Assembly: GCA_030154225.1 (NCBI GenBank)
Contig: JASKKI010000023.1
Coordinates: 1 to 33,410, forward strand
Direction of reading: 5' to 3'
From: Clostridia bacterium
GTDB lineage: Bacteria; Bacillota; Peptococcia; Peptococcales; BICA1-8
Length of the DNA stretch: 33,410 bases
Below the pieces are notes generated by a model that was not told the DNA's origin, did no database searches, and saw nothing but the letters and a program-made list of their open reading frames with translations. A program made the position numbers and the translations under genes. Shown here piece by piece: positions 1-9,408 of the stretch; the stretch's first letter is position 1, and every line of letters begins with the position of its first letter.

Positions 1-179
1 ATATCTAATAGTTGACTGAGATCATGGGATTTGTTATTAAATTCTACAAGAATTAATTCTTTTGTATAAAATTTACCTTTATACCAAGAACATGATCCGT
101 TATTAGGTTGTAAATCAGATAATGCATCTTTTATAAATTCATTAGCAACCTGAAAATCGGATATAATTACTGTTTTCAT
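1..179 (-). CDS. Hypothetical protein, N-terminal part only (runs off the left edge)
   Basis: Open minus-strand frame from ATG at 179: MKTVIISDFQVANEFIKDALSDLQPNNGSCSWYKGKFYTKELILVEFNNKSHDLSQLLD...; GGAG-type RBS just upstream. Absent from the supplied ORF track. Confidence 0.5.
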   Translation of the reverse strand, partial: MKTVIISDFQVANEFIKDALSDLQPNNGSCSWYKGKFYTKELILVEFNNKSHDLSQLLD

Positions 180-205
180 AAAAGATGAACTCCTTCGAAG
201 CTAAA

Positions 206-508
206 CTATATATATTTATTAATAATATCCATAAACTCTGTTTTAGACAACCCCTCAATTAATAAAGTTTTATTACGATTTGTTAATCCTGAAGTGATTT
301 TAACATGATTTTTAGGAATTTTTAATAACTGGGCAAAAAAATTTTGGCAGGCTAAATTAGCTGCACCATCAACAGGTGGAGATGTTAAACGAACCTTTAA
401 AGCATTACCCTGCATACCTTTAATCTCATTTTTGCTGGCACGAGGTTGTACTTTAATTTTTACTAATAAACCAGCTTCATTCTCCTTCATCTCTAACAAT
501 AGTCTCAC
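206..508 (-). CDS. DUF167 / YggU family protein
   Basis: 100 aa; '[14 protein letters not shown]...[46 protein letters not shown]' is typical of DUF167. Confidence 0.9.
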   Translation of the reverse strand: MRLLLEMKENEAGLLVKIKVQPRASKNEIKGMQGNALKVRLTSPPVDGAANLACQNFFAQLLKIPKNHVKITSGLTNRNKTLLIEGLSKTEFMDIINKYI

Positions 509-971
509 CTATTTCTGTTATAGAACTCTCTTCATTTCCATTTTCAATTAGTTCAAGTTGTGCTATTAAAAATCCTTTAAACTGGGCTTTAAATTGTTGC
601 ACGGTCTTTTGCAGTTCTTTATATTCAGTTTTTAACTCCATAATCCGTTCTTTAGCTTCGGCGATAATTTCTTCAGCTTTTTGCTTGGCATTTCTAACAA
701 TCAAATCTGCTTCTTTTTCTGCATTTTTCTTTACTTCTTCTGCAGTTTGCTGAGCTAAAATCATGGTCTTATGTAAAGTATCCTCCAAATCTCTATAACG
801 GGAAATATTCTCCTGAAAATTTTCTATCTGGTCTTTTAAATTTAAGTTTTCTTTATAAAGATGTTCATAATCTTTAATTATCTCATCAAGAAATTCATCT
901 ACTTCATCTGCATCATAACCTCTTAAAGCCCTTTTAAACTCTTTATTATGAATGTCTAAAGGTGTAAGCAA
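477..971 (-). CDS. divIVA: DivIVA domain cell-division protein
   Basis: '[30 protein letters not shown]' DivIVA N-terminus plus coiled coil; TTG start at 971 preceded by GGGGAGGG. Confidence 0.93.
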   Translation of the reverse strand: MLTPLDIHNKEFKRALRGYDADEVDEFLDEIIKDYEHLYKENLNLKDQIENFQENISRYRDLEDTLHKTMILAQQTAEEVKKNAEKEADLIVRNAKQKAEEIIAEAKERIMELKTEYKELQKTVQQFKAQFKGFLIAQLELIENGNEESSITEIGETIVRDEGE

Positions 972-1108
972 TAAATTTCCCTCCCCACAAAATACTTAGT
1001 GTTTAACCTGATAGGCTACTCAGCATGTCCGTGTAACGGCTACGCAGCTTACTGCATGATAGTGTTAAAAGCTTACGGGATATACAGCATGTCAGTGCTA
1101 CGTTTTGA

Positions 1109-1876
1109 TTATCCATACCTTGTTATAGTAACTTTTAAACGCCCCTTTCTGGTTTCCCCAGTAACTTTCGAAATAACTATTCTGCCTTTACCTCTAAAAG
1201 AAATTACGTCATTTTCCTGGCATTGATAATCAAGGTCTTCAATAACCTGCCAGTTTACTTTAACTTTTCCGCCTTTAATATAACCGGTAACTTTCGTTCT
1301 CGATTGGCCAAATCCACTGGCAACAATTGTATCTAATCGTAAAGAAGATACAGTAGTATTAATTAACTTTCCCGGGGGCTTAGATGGCTGCCATTGGCCG
1401 GGTTCATACTTTTGGGCCTTTAAAGGAATCCCTTTAATCTTTAGGGAATGATAAATTAAAAAATCAGTTAATTCTTGACTAACTATTACTACAAATCCCT
1501 GGTCAATAAGATAGATATCACCTATTTTTTCTCGCTTAATTCCTTGGCCTAATAAGGCACCTAAAAAATCTCGGTGACTATAAGTAATATGTTCTAAGTT
1601 CCCTTTAAATTCTATAATACTTAAATTGGCCATTTCAGATTGAGGTTCTAAATAATATGGACAGATAACTATTCTCTGTCTTTCAGCATCATTAACCCCA
1701 CCGAAGCAAGAAAAATTAATATCAGTCACCTTGTTTAAGTAATGAAAAGCACATTTTCTTAAATAAGGATCGACAAATTCCGTAACTTGTTCCTGATGAC
1801 GTTCTAGAACAATTTCAATTTTATCCTCTAACCTGGCTAAAAATTCCCTAGCCTCAGTAGTTAGCTTTGGAAACAT
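1109..1876 (-). CDS. ylmH: YlmH-type S4-domain RNA-binding protein
   Basis: S4 motif 'LRLDTIVASGFGQSRTKVTGYIKGGKVKVNW'; position between yggT and divIVA. Confidence 0.9.
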   Translation of the reverse strand: MFPKLTTEAREFLARLEDKIEIVLERHQEQVTEFVDPYLRKCAFHYLNKVTDINFSCFGGVNDAERQRIVICPYYLEPQSEMANLSIIEFKGNLEHITYSHRDFLGALLGQGIKREKIGDIYLIDQGFVVIVSQELTDFLIYHSLKIKGIPLKAQKYEPGQWQPSKPPGKLINTTVSSLRLDTIVASGFGQSRTKVTGYIKGGKVKVNWQVIEDLDYQCQENDVISFRGKGRIVISKVTGETRKGRLKVTITRYG

Positions 1877-1888
1877 CTGGATCTTCCT

Positions 1889-2158
1889 TTAATAAATAAT
1901 TCTTTGTAAAATATCAACAACGATGGAATTGATTAATTGTAATAAAAGAATAGCAATAATTGGTGAAAAATCTATTCCCATTCCCCGTATAGGAACAAGC
2001 CTACGTACAGGTCCCATGACTATTTCAGTAACTTCGTAAATAAATCTAAAAATAGGATTATACGGATCGTGTCTTACCCATGATAAAATTACTCTAATAA
2101 TAATCAGCCAGTACATAACATCGAAAACAATATCTACAATATCAATAAGAAGATACAT
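1889..2158 (-). CDS. YggT family membrane protein
   Basis: 89 aa; 'ILSWVRHDPYNPIFRFIYEVTEIVMGPVRRLVPIRGMGIDFSPIIAILLLQ' YggT signature; conserved position. Confidence 0.92.
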   Translation of the reverse strand: MYLLIDIVDIVFDVMYWLIIIRVILSWVRHDPYNPIFRFIYEVTEIVMGPVRRLVPIRGMGIDFSPIIAILLLQLINSIVVDILQRIIY

Positions 2159-2170
2159 TTTAACACCTCT

Positions 2171-2983
2171 TTATTCTTCTAAACCTAATTGCTTAGATTT
2201 AAGATAGGAAGCTTCTACCGCATCCATTACTGTGGCTCGAAAGGCACCTTTTTCCAAAACACTTATAGCTCTAATGGTCGCACCTCCGGGAGAAGTAACC
2301 ATATCTTTTAATTCACCTGGATGAAGTCCTGTCTCTAAAACCATTAAACCTGCCCCAATTACAGTTTGTGCCGCTAAAACATACGATGTCTTCCGAGGTA
2401 AACCTACCTGTACTCCCCCATCTGCTAGAGCTTCAATAAATTGGTAAACATAGGCAGGCCCACTACCACTCAACCCGGTAACAGCATCAATTAACAATTC
2501 ATCTATTAAAATGGTTTTGCCTACAGATTTAAAAATCTTTTCTGCTATAATTAAATGTTCTTCATTAGCATACTGTCCCTTACTTAAGGCGGTCATTCCA
2601 GCTCCTACTAAAGCAGGGGTATTAGGCATAACTCTAATTACAGGAATTTTACCTAATAAATTTTCTAAGAAGGTAGTGGAAATCCCGGCGACAATAGAAA
2701 TGATAATTTTACTATCATCTGGCTTATAAGTCAATTTTTCTAAAGCATGTTTAACATGCTGGGGTTTAATGGCTAAGATTATTGTTTCAGCCTTTGCCAT
2801 AACTTCATTATTATCTTGGGTTGTGATTATATTCAGTTTTCCATTAACCTGAATTAACCTCTGCTCATTTATATCAGAAGCAATAATTTCATGTGCTTTG
2901 TAAATCTCCGATTTAGTCACCCCATTCATTATAGCTTCTGCCATAGCTCCTGCACCAATGAACCCTAATTTATACTGTGACAA
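2171..2983 (-). CDS. proC: Pyrroline-5-carboxylate reductase
   Basis: N-terminal Rossmann 'GFIGAGAMAEAIMNG' and 'VTGLSGSGPAYVYQFIEALADGGVQVGLPR' ProC signature. Confidence 0.96.
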   Translation of the reverse strand: MSQYKLGFIGAGAMAEAIMNGVTKSEIYKAHEIIASDINEQRLIQVNGKLNIITTQDNNEVMAKAETIILAIKPQHVKHALEKLTYKPDDSKIIISIVAGISTTFLENLLGKIPVIRVMPNTPALVGAGMTALSKGQYANEEHLIIAEKIFKSVGKTILIDELLIDAVTGLSGSGPAYVYQFIEALADGGVQVGLPRKTSYVLAAQTVIGAGLMVLETGLHPGELKDMVTSPGGATIRAISVLEKGAFRATVMDAVEASYLKSKQLGLEE

Positions 2984-2986
2984 AAT

Positions 2987-3457
2987 TTATAAATCTCCCT
3001 TCTTACTAAATTTGGAAACCCATGAAAAAACATCTTCCTGTTGGTCAGAATATTTCTCTTTTAATTCTCCACCAATATCAATATTTGGTGGTACAACTAA
3101 AATAATACCTTGTCCTATTTTTTGCATAGTTCCACCAATAGCATATGCAGTTCCACCCACAAAGTCAATTAATCTTTTACCCAATTCGTACTCTGCATTT
3201 TCTAAGTTAATTATTACTGCTTTTTTATTTTTTAGATTATCTGCAATAAGCTGAGCCTCATCAAAATTTTGGGGCTCAATTACTACCACTTTAACATTGT
3301 CCCGGGTATGATTGTGAATAGCTACCAGTTGTCCTTTTCTTCTTTTATTTTCTTCGAAAAATTGCGGTTCATTATATAACCCCTCAGCTTCTTCCTCGTA
3401 TTCATCTTCCTTTTCCAAAAAACCCATTATATCTAAAAACTTATCAACCATTTTCAT
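2987..3457 (-). CDS. sepF: Cell division protein SepF
   Basis: 'VVVIEPQNFDEAQLIADNLKNKKAVIINLENAEYELGKRLIDFVGGTAYAIGGTMQKIGQGIILVVPPNI' SepF core. Confidence 0.95.
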   Translation of the reverse strand: MKMVDKFLDIMGFLEKEDEYEEEAEGLYNEPQFFEENKRRKGQLVAIHNHTRDNVKVVVIEPQNFDEAQLIADNLKNKKAVIINLENAEYELGKRLIDFVGGTAYAIGGTMQKIGQGIILVVPPNIDIGGELKEKYSDQQEDVFSWVSKFSKKGDL

Positions 3458-3475
3458 TGTTATCTCCCCCTTAAA

Positions 3476-4168
3476 TTATCTTGGCCCAAAAATTGCGCTT
3501 CCGATCCTTACTATATTAGCCCCTTCCTCTATAGCAACCTTATAATCATTAGTCATACCCATAGAAAGAAACTTCATTTCAACTGACGGAATTCTAGCTT
3601 CTTTGATACTGGTAAATAATTTAAACATTTCTCTAAAAATTGGTCTCACTTCCTCGGGATCATCTACCTCAGGGGCAATTGTCATTAACCCCTTTATTTT
3701 TACCCAGGGGAACAAGGAAACTTCTTTAATAAAAGGAATGGTTTCCTCTACTTTTAAGCCAAATTTACTTTTTTCCTGAGCTACATTTACCTGAATTAAA
3801 CAATCCATAGGCTTATTTAAAGAATCCATTCTTTTATTTATTTCTTGAGCTAGGGAATAATTCTCCAAAGAATGAATCAATCTAACTTTTTCAGTGATAT
3901 ATTTAACTTTATTCCGCTGTAAATGTCCTATTAAATGCCATTCTACTTCTTGGGGTAATTTGTCGTATTTTTCTTTCAGTTCCTGAACCCTGTTTTCGCC
4001 TAAAATAAAGTGTCCTTCATTCAATATCTCCTTAATTTCAGATATATCCCTATTTTTAGTTACAACAACTAATGTTACGTCATTAGAGGCGCGATTACTT
4101 TTAATTAATGAGGCTGCTATTTCTTCTTTTATATGTTTTAAATTTGATGCAATATCCAAAAAAAACAC
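3476..4168 (-). CDS. ylmE: YggS/YlmE family PLP-binding protein
   Basis: 'LVVVTKNRDISEIKEI...ILGENRVQELKEKYDKLPQEVEWHLIGHLQRNKVKYI...LSMGMTNDYKVAIEEGANIVRIGSAIFGPR'. Confidence 0.95.
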   Translation of the reverse strand: MFFLDIASNLKHIKEEIAASLIKSNRASNDVTLVVVTKNRDISEIKEILNEGHFILGENRVQELKEKYDKLPQEVEWHLIGHLQRNKVKYITEKVRLIHSLENYSLAQEINKRMDSLNKPMDCLIQVNVAQEKSKFGLKVEETIPFIKEVSLFPWVKIKGLMTIAPEVDDPEEVRPIFREMFKLFTSIKEARIPSVEMKFLSMGMTNDYKVAIEEGANIVRIGSAIFGPR

Positions 4169-4219
4169 CTCCCTATAAATATAACGCTAGAATATTGCCC
4201 TACTAGCCTTTGAACATCA

Positions 4220-5197
4220 TTAATATACATACTGTCCTTCTTTGACTAAGCCAGGATTTAAAATAACCTCTGTCAAAGGTTCCAAACCTCCAACTACTAC
4301 ATTTTCATTATCTTCAGAAATTATATTTACAGGTTGCCAGAATACAAATCCTTTTCTGAGCCAAAATACTCCCGTTTTATTAGCTTTTACGACTAATGCT
4401 TTTTTGGGCAATACTATACCTTGATTTCTTTTTAAAACAATTTCTACAGGTTGAACTCGAACATTTATTAGACTATACCAGATTTCGGGAAGCTCAACTA
4501 AAACTTGGGCCGTATTTCCAATCCCTTTTAAATCTATTATGGGTACAGAAATTTCTTTATCAATTTCCGGAAACACTAAGTTTAATTCTTGGCCATTCTG
4601 CAGGGGGTTGTTAAAAATATCTAGTGGAAATTCTATATATATTTGCATTCCTTCTAGATTATTTACTATTTTACCAAACCTTTTTCCTTTTTCTACCACA
4701 TCTTTTTTACTATTGTCAACTATTTCTAATTCTAGTTTTTCAATTTTCTCCATATTTAAAGACTGTAACTCATTGGGACGAAATATTTCTTCCAACCCGT
4801 CAGTCTGATAAGATACAACCCCCGAAATTGGTGCTTTTATTAAAAAAGGATCACCTGATTGTAGAAAAGTACCGCTTGAAGCTTCAATTTCCATTATGGG
4901 CATATCTATACCTACTCTTTCCCCGCTCTGAGCTTTTTTGATTATTCTACCAGTTACGGGGGAACTAAAAGTAATTTCATCCCTAATTATATATCCCTTT
5001 GTTGGATATTTTTCCTCAACAACACTAATTTCAACCAATTGAGTATCAATAAGGATACTTATTAAAAAGTTCAAAAAACTACTACCAAAAAACCAAATAG
5101 CAACAAAAAAAAAGATTAGCTTGTAGATAAAAAATATGGTTTTCCTTCTTTTATTTCTGTTCTTTTTTGTATCTAAATTATCTACCATAATTTTCAC
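4220..5197 (-). CDS. HlyD-like periplasmic-adaptor/membrane-fusion type protein
   Basis: N-terminal TM segment, biotinyl-lipoyl-like halves ('GYIIRDEITFSSPVTGRIIKKAQSGERVGIDMPIMEIE'); no cognate ABC transporter alongside. Confidence 0.75.
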   Translation of the reverse strand: MKIMVDNLDTKKNRNKRRKTIFFIYKLIFFFVAIWFFGSSFLNFLISILIDTQLVEISVVEEKYPTKGYIIRDEITFSSPVTGRIIKKAQSGERVGIDMPIMEIEASSGTFLQSGDPFLIKAPISGVVSYQTDGLEEIFRPNELQSLNMEKIEKLELEIVDNSKKDVVEKGKRFGKIVNNLEGMQIYIEFPLDIFNNPLQNGQELNLVFPEIDKEISVPIIDLKGIGNTAQVLVELPEIWYSLINVRVQPVEIVLKRNQGIVLPKKALVVKANKTGVFWLRKGFVFWQPVNIISEDNENVVVGGLEPLTEVILNPGLVKEGQYVY

Positions 5198-5270
5198 ACC
5201 CTGGTTAGTGTAGGCTATTCATCCTTTTTTTCGACAATTAGCACTAGAAATCCTTCTGATAATAATTAAA

Positions 5271-5291
5271 ATGCCAAGCAAAGCTTGGCAT
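5271..5291 (-). terminator. Rho-independent terminator after IDH gene
   Basis: ATGCCAAGC-AAA-GCTTGGCAT perfect stem; minus strand continues TTTTAATT. Confidence 0.8.
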
Positions 5292-5297
5292 CTTAAA

Positions 5298-6308
5298 TTA
5301 ACAGCTAATTTTTTGAATATAATCACATATATCTTTTGTAACAGAAGTTGTAGTACCTTGTCCACCTAGATCAGGTGTTAGTCTATCTGGATGAGCTAAA
5401 ATATATGCAATTGCTTTTTCAATAGATTGGGCAGCTTTAAATTCTTTCATATAATTAAGCATTAGTACGGCAGATTGTAAAAGAGCCAAAGGATTGGCCA
5501 TATTCTTACCGGCAATATCCAGGGCACTACCGTGAACAGCTTCAAAAACGGCATACTCATTACCTAAGTTTGCCCCGGGAACTAACCCCAAACCACCCAC
5601 TAATCCCGCACACAAATCTGAAACAATATCACCATAAAGATTTGGTAAAACCATAACATCAAACTTTTCAGGTCTTTGTACCAACTGCATGCAAACATTA
5701 TCAACAATTAATTCTTCATACTCTATGTCCGGGAATTGTTTTTTTACTTCTCTAATACTATCTAAAAATAAACCATCGGAATATTTAAGAATATTTGCTT
5801 TATGAACTGCTGTAACTTTTTTTCTCCCCCTCTCTTTGGCATAAGAAAAAGCAAAAAATCCTATTTGTTGAGAAGCCTCTCTAGTTATTATTTTTATTGC
5901 CTCCGCTCTATTATCATCAATTTTACGTTCAATACCTGCATAAAGGTCTTCAGTATTTTCCCTAACAACTACTAGATCTACATTTTCAAAGGGAGTTCTT
6001 ATCCCAGGTAAACTTTTAACCGGCCTGAGATTAGCATATAGCCCTAATTCTTTGCGTAGAGCTACATTTATACTGCGAAATCCTTTACCGATAGGAGTTG
6101 TAACAGGCCCTTTCAGACCAATCTTATTTTTTTTAATAGATTGAATTAATTCATCCGGTAGAGGATTTCCACAAGACTGATATGCTGTTTCTCCCGCCTC
6201 TTTTACTTCCCAATTAATCTTAACTCCCGTACTATCAACCATTTCTTTTACTGCATAGGCTACCTCCGGACCAATTCCGTCTCCTGGTATCAATGTAATA
6301 TCATACAT
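5298..6308 (-). CDS. NAD-dependent isocitrate dehydrogenase-type beta-decarboxylating dehydrogenase
   Basis: 'MYDITLIPGDGIGPEV' start at 6308 (track start 6356 is an N-terminal extension into the aconitase gene); substrate motif 'RSINVALRKELGLYANLRP' is the SxNxxLR type of isocitrate enzymes. Confidence 0.88.
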   Translation of the reverse strand: MYDITLIPGDGIGPEVAYAVKEMVDSTGVKINWEVKEAGETAYQSCGNPLPDELIQSIKKNKIGLKGPVTTPIGKGFRSINVALRKELGLYANLRPVKSLPGIRTPFENVDLVVVRENTEDLYAGIERKIDDNRAEAIKIITREASQQIGFFAFSYAKERGRKKVTAVHKANILKYSDGLFLDSIREVKKQFPDIEYEELIVDNVCMQLVQRPEKFDVMVLPNLYGDIVSDLCAGLVGGLGLVPGANLGNEYAVFEAVHGSALDIAGKNMANPLALLQSAVLMLNYMKEFKAAQSIEKAIAYILAHPDRLTPDLGGQGTTTSVTKDICDYIQKISC

Positions 6309-6309
6309 G

Positions 6310-8244
6310 CTAATCCTCCCAATTTTTTTTGGTATAGTTAAGTAACCCCCCGGCAATAAGAACTTCCACTTGCCGTTTGGTAAGTTCTATTTTAACTGGG
6401 ATTTGAATAGCTCCATCAGCCTCAATTAACCAAGTATTCTTCCCGTATTTTAAGTTGTTTTTTATATCTTTAATATACAATACACTATCTTGCTTAATCT
6501 TTTCATAATCATTGCAATTTTCAAAAGTTAAAGGCAAAATTCCCATATTTATAAGATTATCATAGTGTATTCTGGCAAAGGATTTAGCTAAAACTGCTCT
6601 GATTCCTAAATGACGGGGCACTAAAGCAGCATGTTCACGACTGGATCCTTGACCATAATTTTCACCGGCAACAATAATCCCACTTTCCACTTTTTTAGCC
6701 CTCTGGGGAAAATCCGGATCCATTCCGGTAAAGCAATAATTAGCAAGAAAAGGAATATTGGAACGATAAGGTAAAAGCTTGGCATTAGAAGGCATAATAT
6801 CATCAGTAGTAATGTTATCTCCTGTTTTTAATACAACATGTCCTTTAATTTCCTCTTCCATTTCTTGATATAATTTAAGTGGAACTATATTTGGTCCCCT
6901 TATTACTTCTACGTCTTCTCCATTATCAGGTGGGGGAATTATCAGATTATCATTTATTAGGAATTTCTCCGGCATAGATATTTTAACCGGTTCCCCCCAT
7001 TTGCGGGGATCACTTATCACACCATTTAAAGCAGACACAGCTGCCACTTCAGGACTCACTAAATATACTTGAGCATCTTGAGTCCCGCTTCGACCACAAA
7101 AATTCCTATTATTTGTACGTAAAGATATACCACCGCTTTCCGGTGCTTGCCCCATACCAATACATGGACCACAAGCACATTCTAGTATTCTAGCCCCGGC
7201 ATTTACTATATAGGAGAGACTCCCATTTTCAGCCAGCATGCCTAAAACCTGTTTAGAACCAGGTGCAATAGATAAACTTACATTGGGATGAATACTATTT
7301 CCCCGTAGTATAGTGGCAACTTTCATTAAATCCTGGTAGGAGCTGTTAGTACAACTACCGATAACAACCTGATTAATGGGAATGCCTTCCAATTCGCTAA
7401 TTTTTACTACATTGTCGGGACTATGGGGTTTAGCAATTAAGGGTTCTAATTTATTAAGTTCAATGACTATTTTTTCATCATAACGGGCATCGGCATCTGC
7501 AATTATTTCTCGCCAGCAATCTTCCCTCCCTTGGGCTTTTAAAAATAATTTAGTCTGTTGATCGCTAGGAAAAATTGAAGTAGTTGCTCCCAATTCGGCA
7601 CCCATGTTGGCAATTGTGGCCCGTTCCGGTACCGAAAGTCCTAAAACACCGTCACCGGAATACTCCAGAATTTTGCCTACCCCACCTTTCACCGATAACC
7701 TTTTTAACAACTCTAAAATAATGTCTTTAGCACTGACCCAGTCAGGCAGGGTACCTGTCAATTTAACATTACATATTTTGGGTTTCTTTAAGCAGTAAGG
7801 TTTACCGGCCATACTTACGGCAATATTTAAACCTCCTGCTCCAAAGGCCAACATCCCTAACCCCCCCGCCGTAGGGGTATGACTATCAGAACCTAACAAT
7901 GTAGCACCTGGTACTGCAAATCTTTCCAGAAAAACCTGATGGCAGATACCATTTCCCGGTTTCGAAAAGTAAATACCGTGCTTAGCCGCCACTGTTTGTA
8001 AATATCTATGGTCATCAGCATTTTCATAACCAGTTTGCAAAGTATTATGATCGACAAAAGATAAAGACAACTTAGTTTTTACTTTGGGTATATCTAGAGC
8101 CTCAAATTGCAGATAGGTAAGAGTTCCCGTTGAATCCTGGGTTAATGTATAATCAATTTTTAAAGGCAAGTCATCTCCTACTTTTTTATTTGCCTCTTCA
8201 CTTAAATGATCTTGAAGAATTTTTTCTACAATGTTTAGTGCCAT
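6310..8244 (-). CDS. Aconitate hydratase (single-chain, about 640 aa type)
   Basis: 'VIGSCTNSSYQDLMKVA', 'CACGPCIGMGQAPESGG', 'NRNFCGRSG' Fe-S cluster motifs and 'GENYGQGSSREHAALVPRHLGIRAVLAKSFARIH' swivel domain. Confidence 0.93.
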   Translation of the reverse strand: MALNIVEKILQDHLSEEANKKVGDDLPLKIDYTLTQDSTGTLTYLQFEALDIPKVKTKLSLSFVDHNTLQTGYENADDHRYLQTVAAKHGIYFSKPGNGICHQVFLERFAVPGATLLGSDSHTPTAGGLGMLAFGAGGLNIAVSMAGKPYCLKKPKICNVKLTGTLPDWVSAKDIILELLKRLSVKGGVGKILEYSGDGVLGLSVPERATIANMGAELGATTSIFPSDQQTKLFLKAQGREDCWREIIADADARYDEKIVIELNKLEPLIAKPHSPDNVVKISELEGIPINQVVIGSCTNSSYQDLMKVATILRGNSIHPNVSLSIAPGSKQVLGMLAENGSLSYIVNAGARILECACGPCIGMGQAPESGGISLRTNNRNFCGRSGTQDAQVYLVSPEVAAVSALNGVISDPRKWGEPVKISMPEKFLINDNLIIPPPDNGEDVEVIRGPNIVPLKLYQEMEEEIKGHVVLKTGDNITTDDIMPSNAKLLPYRSNIPFLANYCFTGMDPDFPQRAKKVESGIIVAGENYGQGSSREHAALVPRHLGIRAVLAKSFARIHYDNLINMGILPLTFENCNDYEKIKQDSVLYIKDIKNNLKYGKNTWLIEADGAIQIPVKIELTKRQVEVLIAGGLLNYTKKNWED

Positions 8245-9399
8245 TTAACTTACATCTCCTCTAATCTTTTCCTCTAAATATTCCTCATAAAGATAAACAA
8301 GTTCTTTATCAAATAATGGTCTCTTTAAAGATATAGAAGCATTTCTAACTTTTTCTAATAGGTTTTGGGCTTCTTCTTCAGAAATTTCCGTACCATATTC
8401 TCTGAACTTTTGTTTAATAGCAGCAGTTCCTGAGTGCTTACCAATAACTATCTGTCTTTCTAAACCAACTTCTTTAGGATCTAAAACTTCATATGTTTGT
8501 GGATGTTTTAGAGTTCCATCGGCATGTATTCCTGACTCATGGGCAAACATATTGGTACCTACGATTGCTTTCCAGGCGGGAAGTTCTCTATTAGATGCCT
8601 GGGCAACATACCTGGATAACTCCAGGAATTTTGTTGTATTTAATGTGATTTCATAATCTAACAAATGTTTTAAAGCCATACCTACTTCTTCTAGAGCTGC
8701 ATTTCCAGCCCTTTCTCCCAAACCATTTACTGTTACACCAACATGGGTAGCTCCGGCCATAATTCCCGCAACAGCATTGGCAGTTGCCATACCAAAATCA
8801 TTGTGGGTATGCATCTCAATATCGATATCAATAGCTTCCCGTAGAGCTTTAATTCGTTCAAAGGTATTAATTGGATTTAAAATACCTACTGTATCACAAT
8901 AGCGCAACCGGTTGGCCCCAGCATTTTTAGCAGCTTTAGCAAATTCACAAAGAAAATCAAAATCTGTGCGGGAAGCATCTTCGGCATTTACAGACACATA
9001 TAAACCATAATTTTTAGCAAAATCCGTAGCAGCAATCATATTTTGCAGTACTTTTTCCCTGGTCGAATTTAATTTATGGGTAATATGAATATCTGAGGTA
9101 GAAATGGATATGGCTACAGCATCCACACCACATTTAATAGATTCTTTAATATCCCCAATTACAGCCCTATTCCAAGCCATAATGCTAGCATTCAGGTTGG
9201 ATTTTACAATTTCTCTAATGGCTTCCTGTTCTTCCCCTCCCATTACAGGAATACCTACCTCTAATTGATCTACTCCCAATTTATCAAGCATTTTAGCTAT
9301 TTGAACCTTTTCCCTTAGAGCAAAAACAACACCAGCCGTTTGTTCTCCATCACGTAATGTGGTATCTACAAATATTATTTTTCTTTTCATTTTTTTCAC
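8245..9399 (-). CDS. Homocitrate synthase (NifV/AksA)-like or Re-citrate synthase-like acyltransferase (paralog 1)
   Basis: 'VDTTLRDGEQTAGVVFALREKVQIAKMLDKLGVDQLEVGIP', 'EMHTHNDFGMATANAVAG', 'FAHESGIHADGTLKHPQTYE', all hallmark motifs intact. Confidence 0.85.
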   Translation of the reverse strand: MKKMKRKIIFVDTTLRDGEQTAGVVFALREKVQIAKMLDKLGVDQLEVGIPVMGGEEQEAIREIVKSNLNASIMAWNRAVIGDIKESIKCGVDAVAISISTSDIHITHKLNSTREKVLQNMIAATDFAKNYGLYVSVNAEDASRTDFDFLCEFAKAAKNAGANRLRYCDTVGILNPINTFERIKALREAIDIDIEMHTHNDFGMATANAVAGIMAGATHVGVTVNGLGERAGNAALEEVGMALKHLLDYEITLNTTKFLELSRYVAQASNRELPAWKAIVGTNMFAHESGIHADGTLKHPQTYEVLDPKEVGLERQIVIGKHSGTAAIKQKFREYGTEISEEEAQNLLEKVRNASISLKRPLFDKELVYLYEEYLEEKIRGDVS

Positions 9400-9408
9400 C
9401 TTTCCTTT

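Noticed and set aside
999-1226. Plus-strand 75-aa ORF over the repeat-rich spacer and ylmH end
   Set aside because: Cys/Tyr-rich translation of a repeated spacer, overlaps ylmH antisense, no RBS.
5298-9399. Cluster as a lysine alpha-aminoadipate (homoaconitase/homoisocitrate) pathway
   Set aside because: Single-chain aconitase and isocitrate-type SxNxxLR motif favour a citrate route; no LysW/LysX-type or other lysine genes seen.
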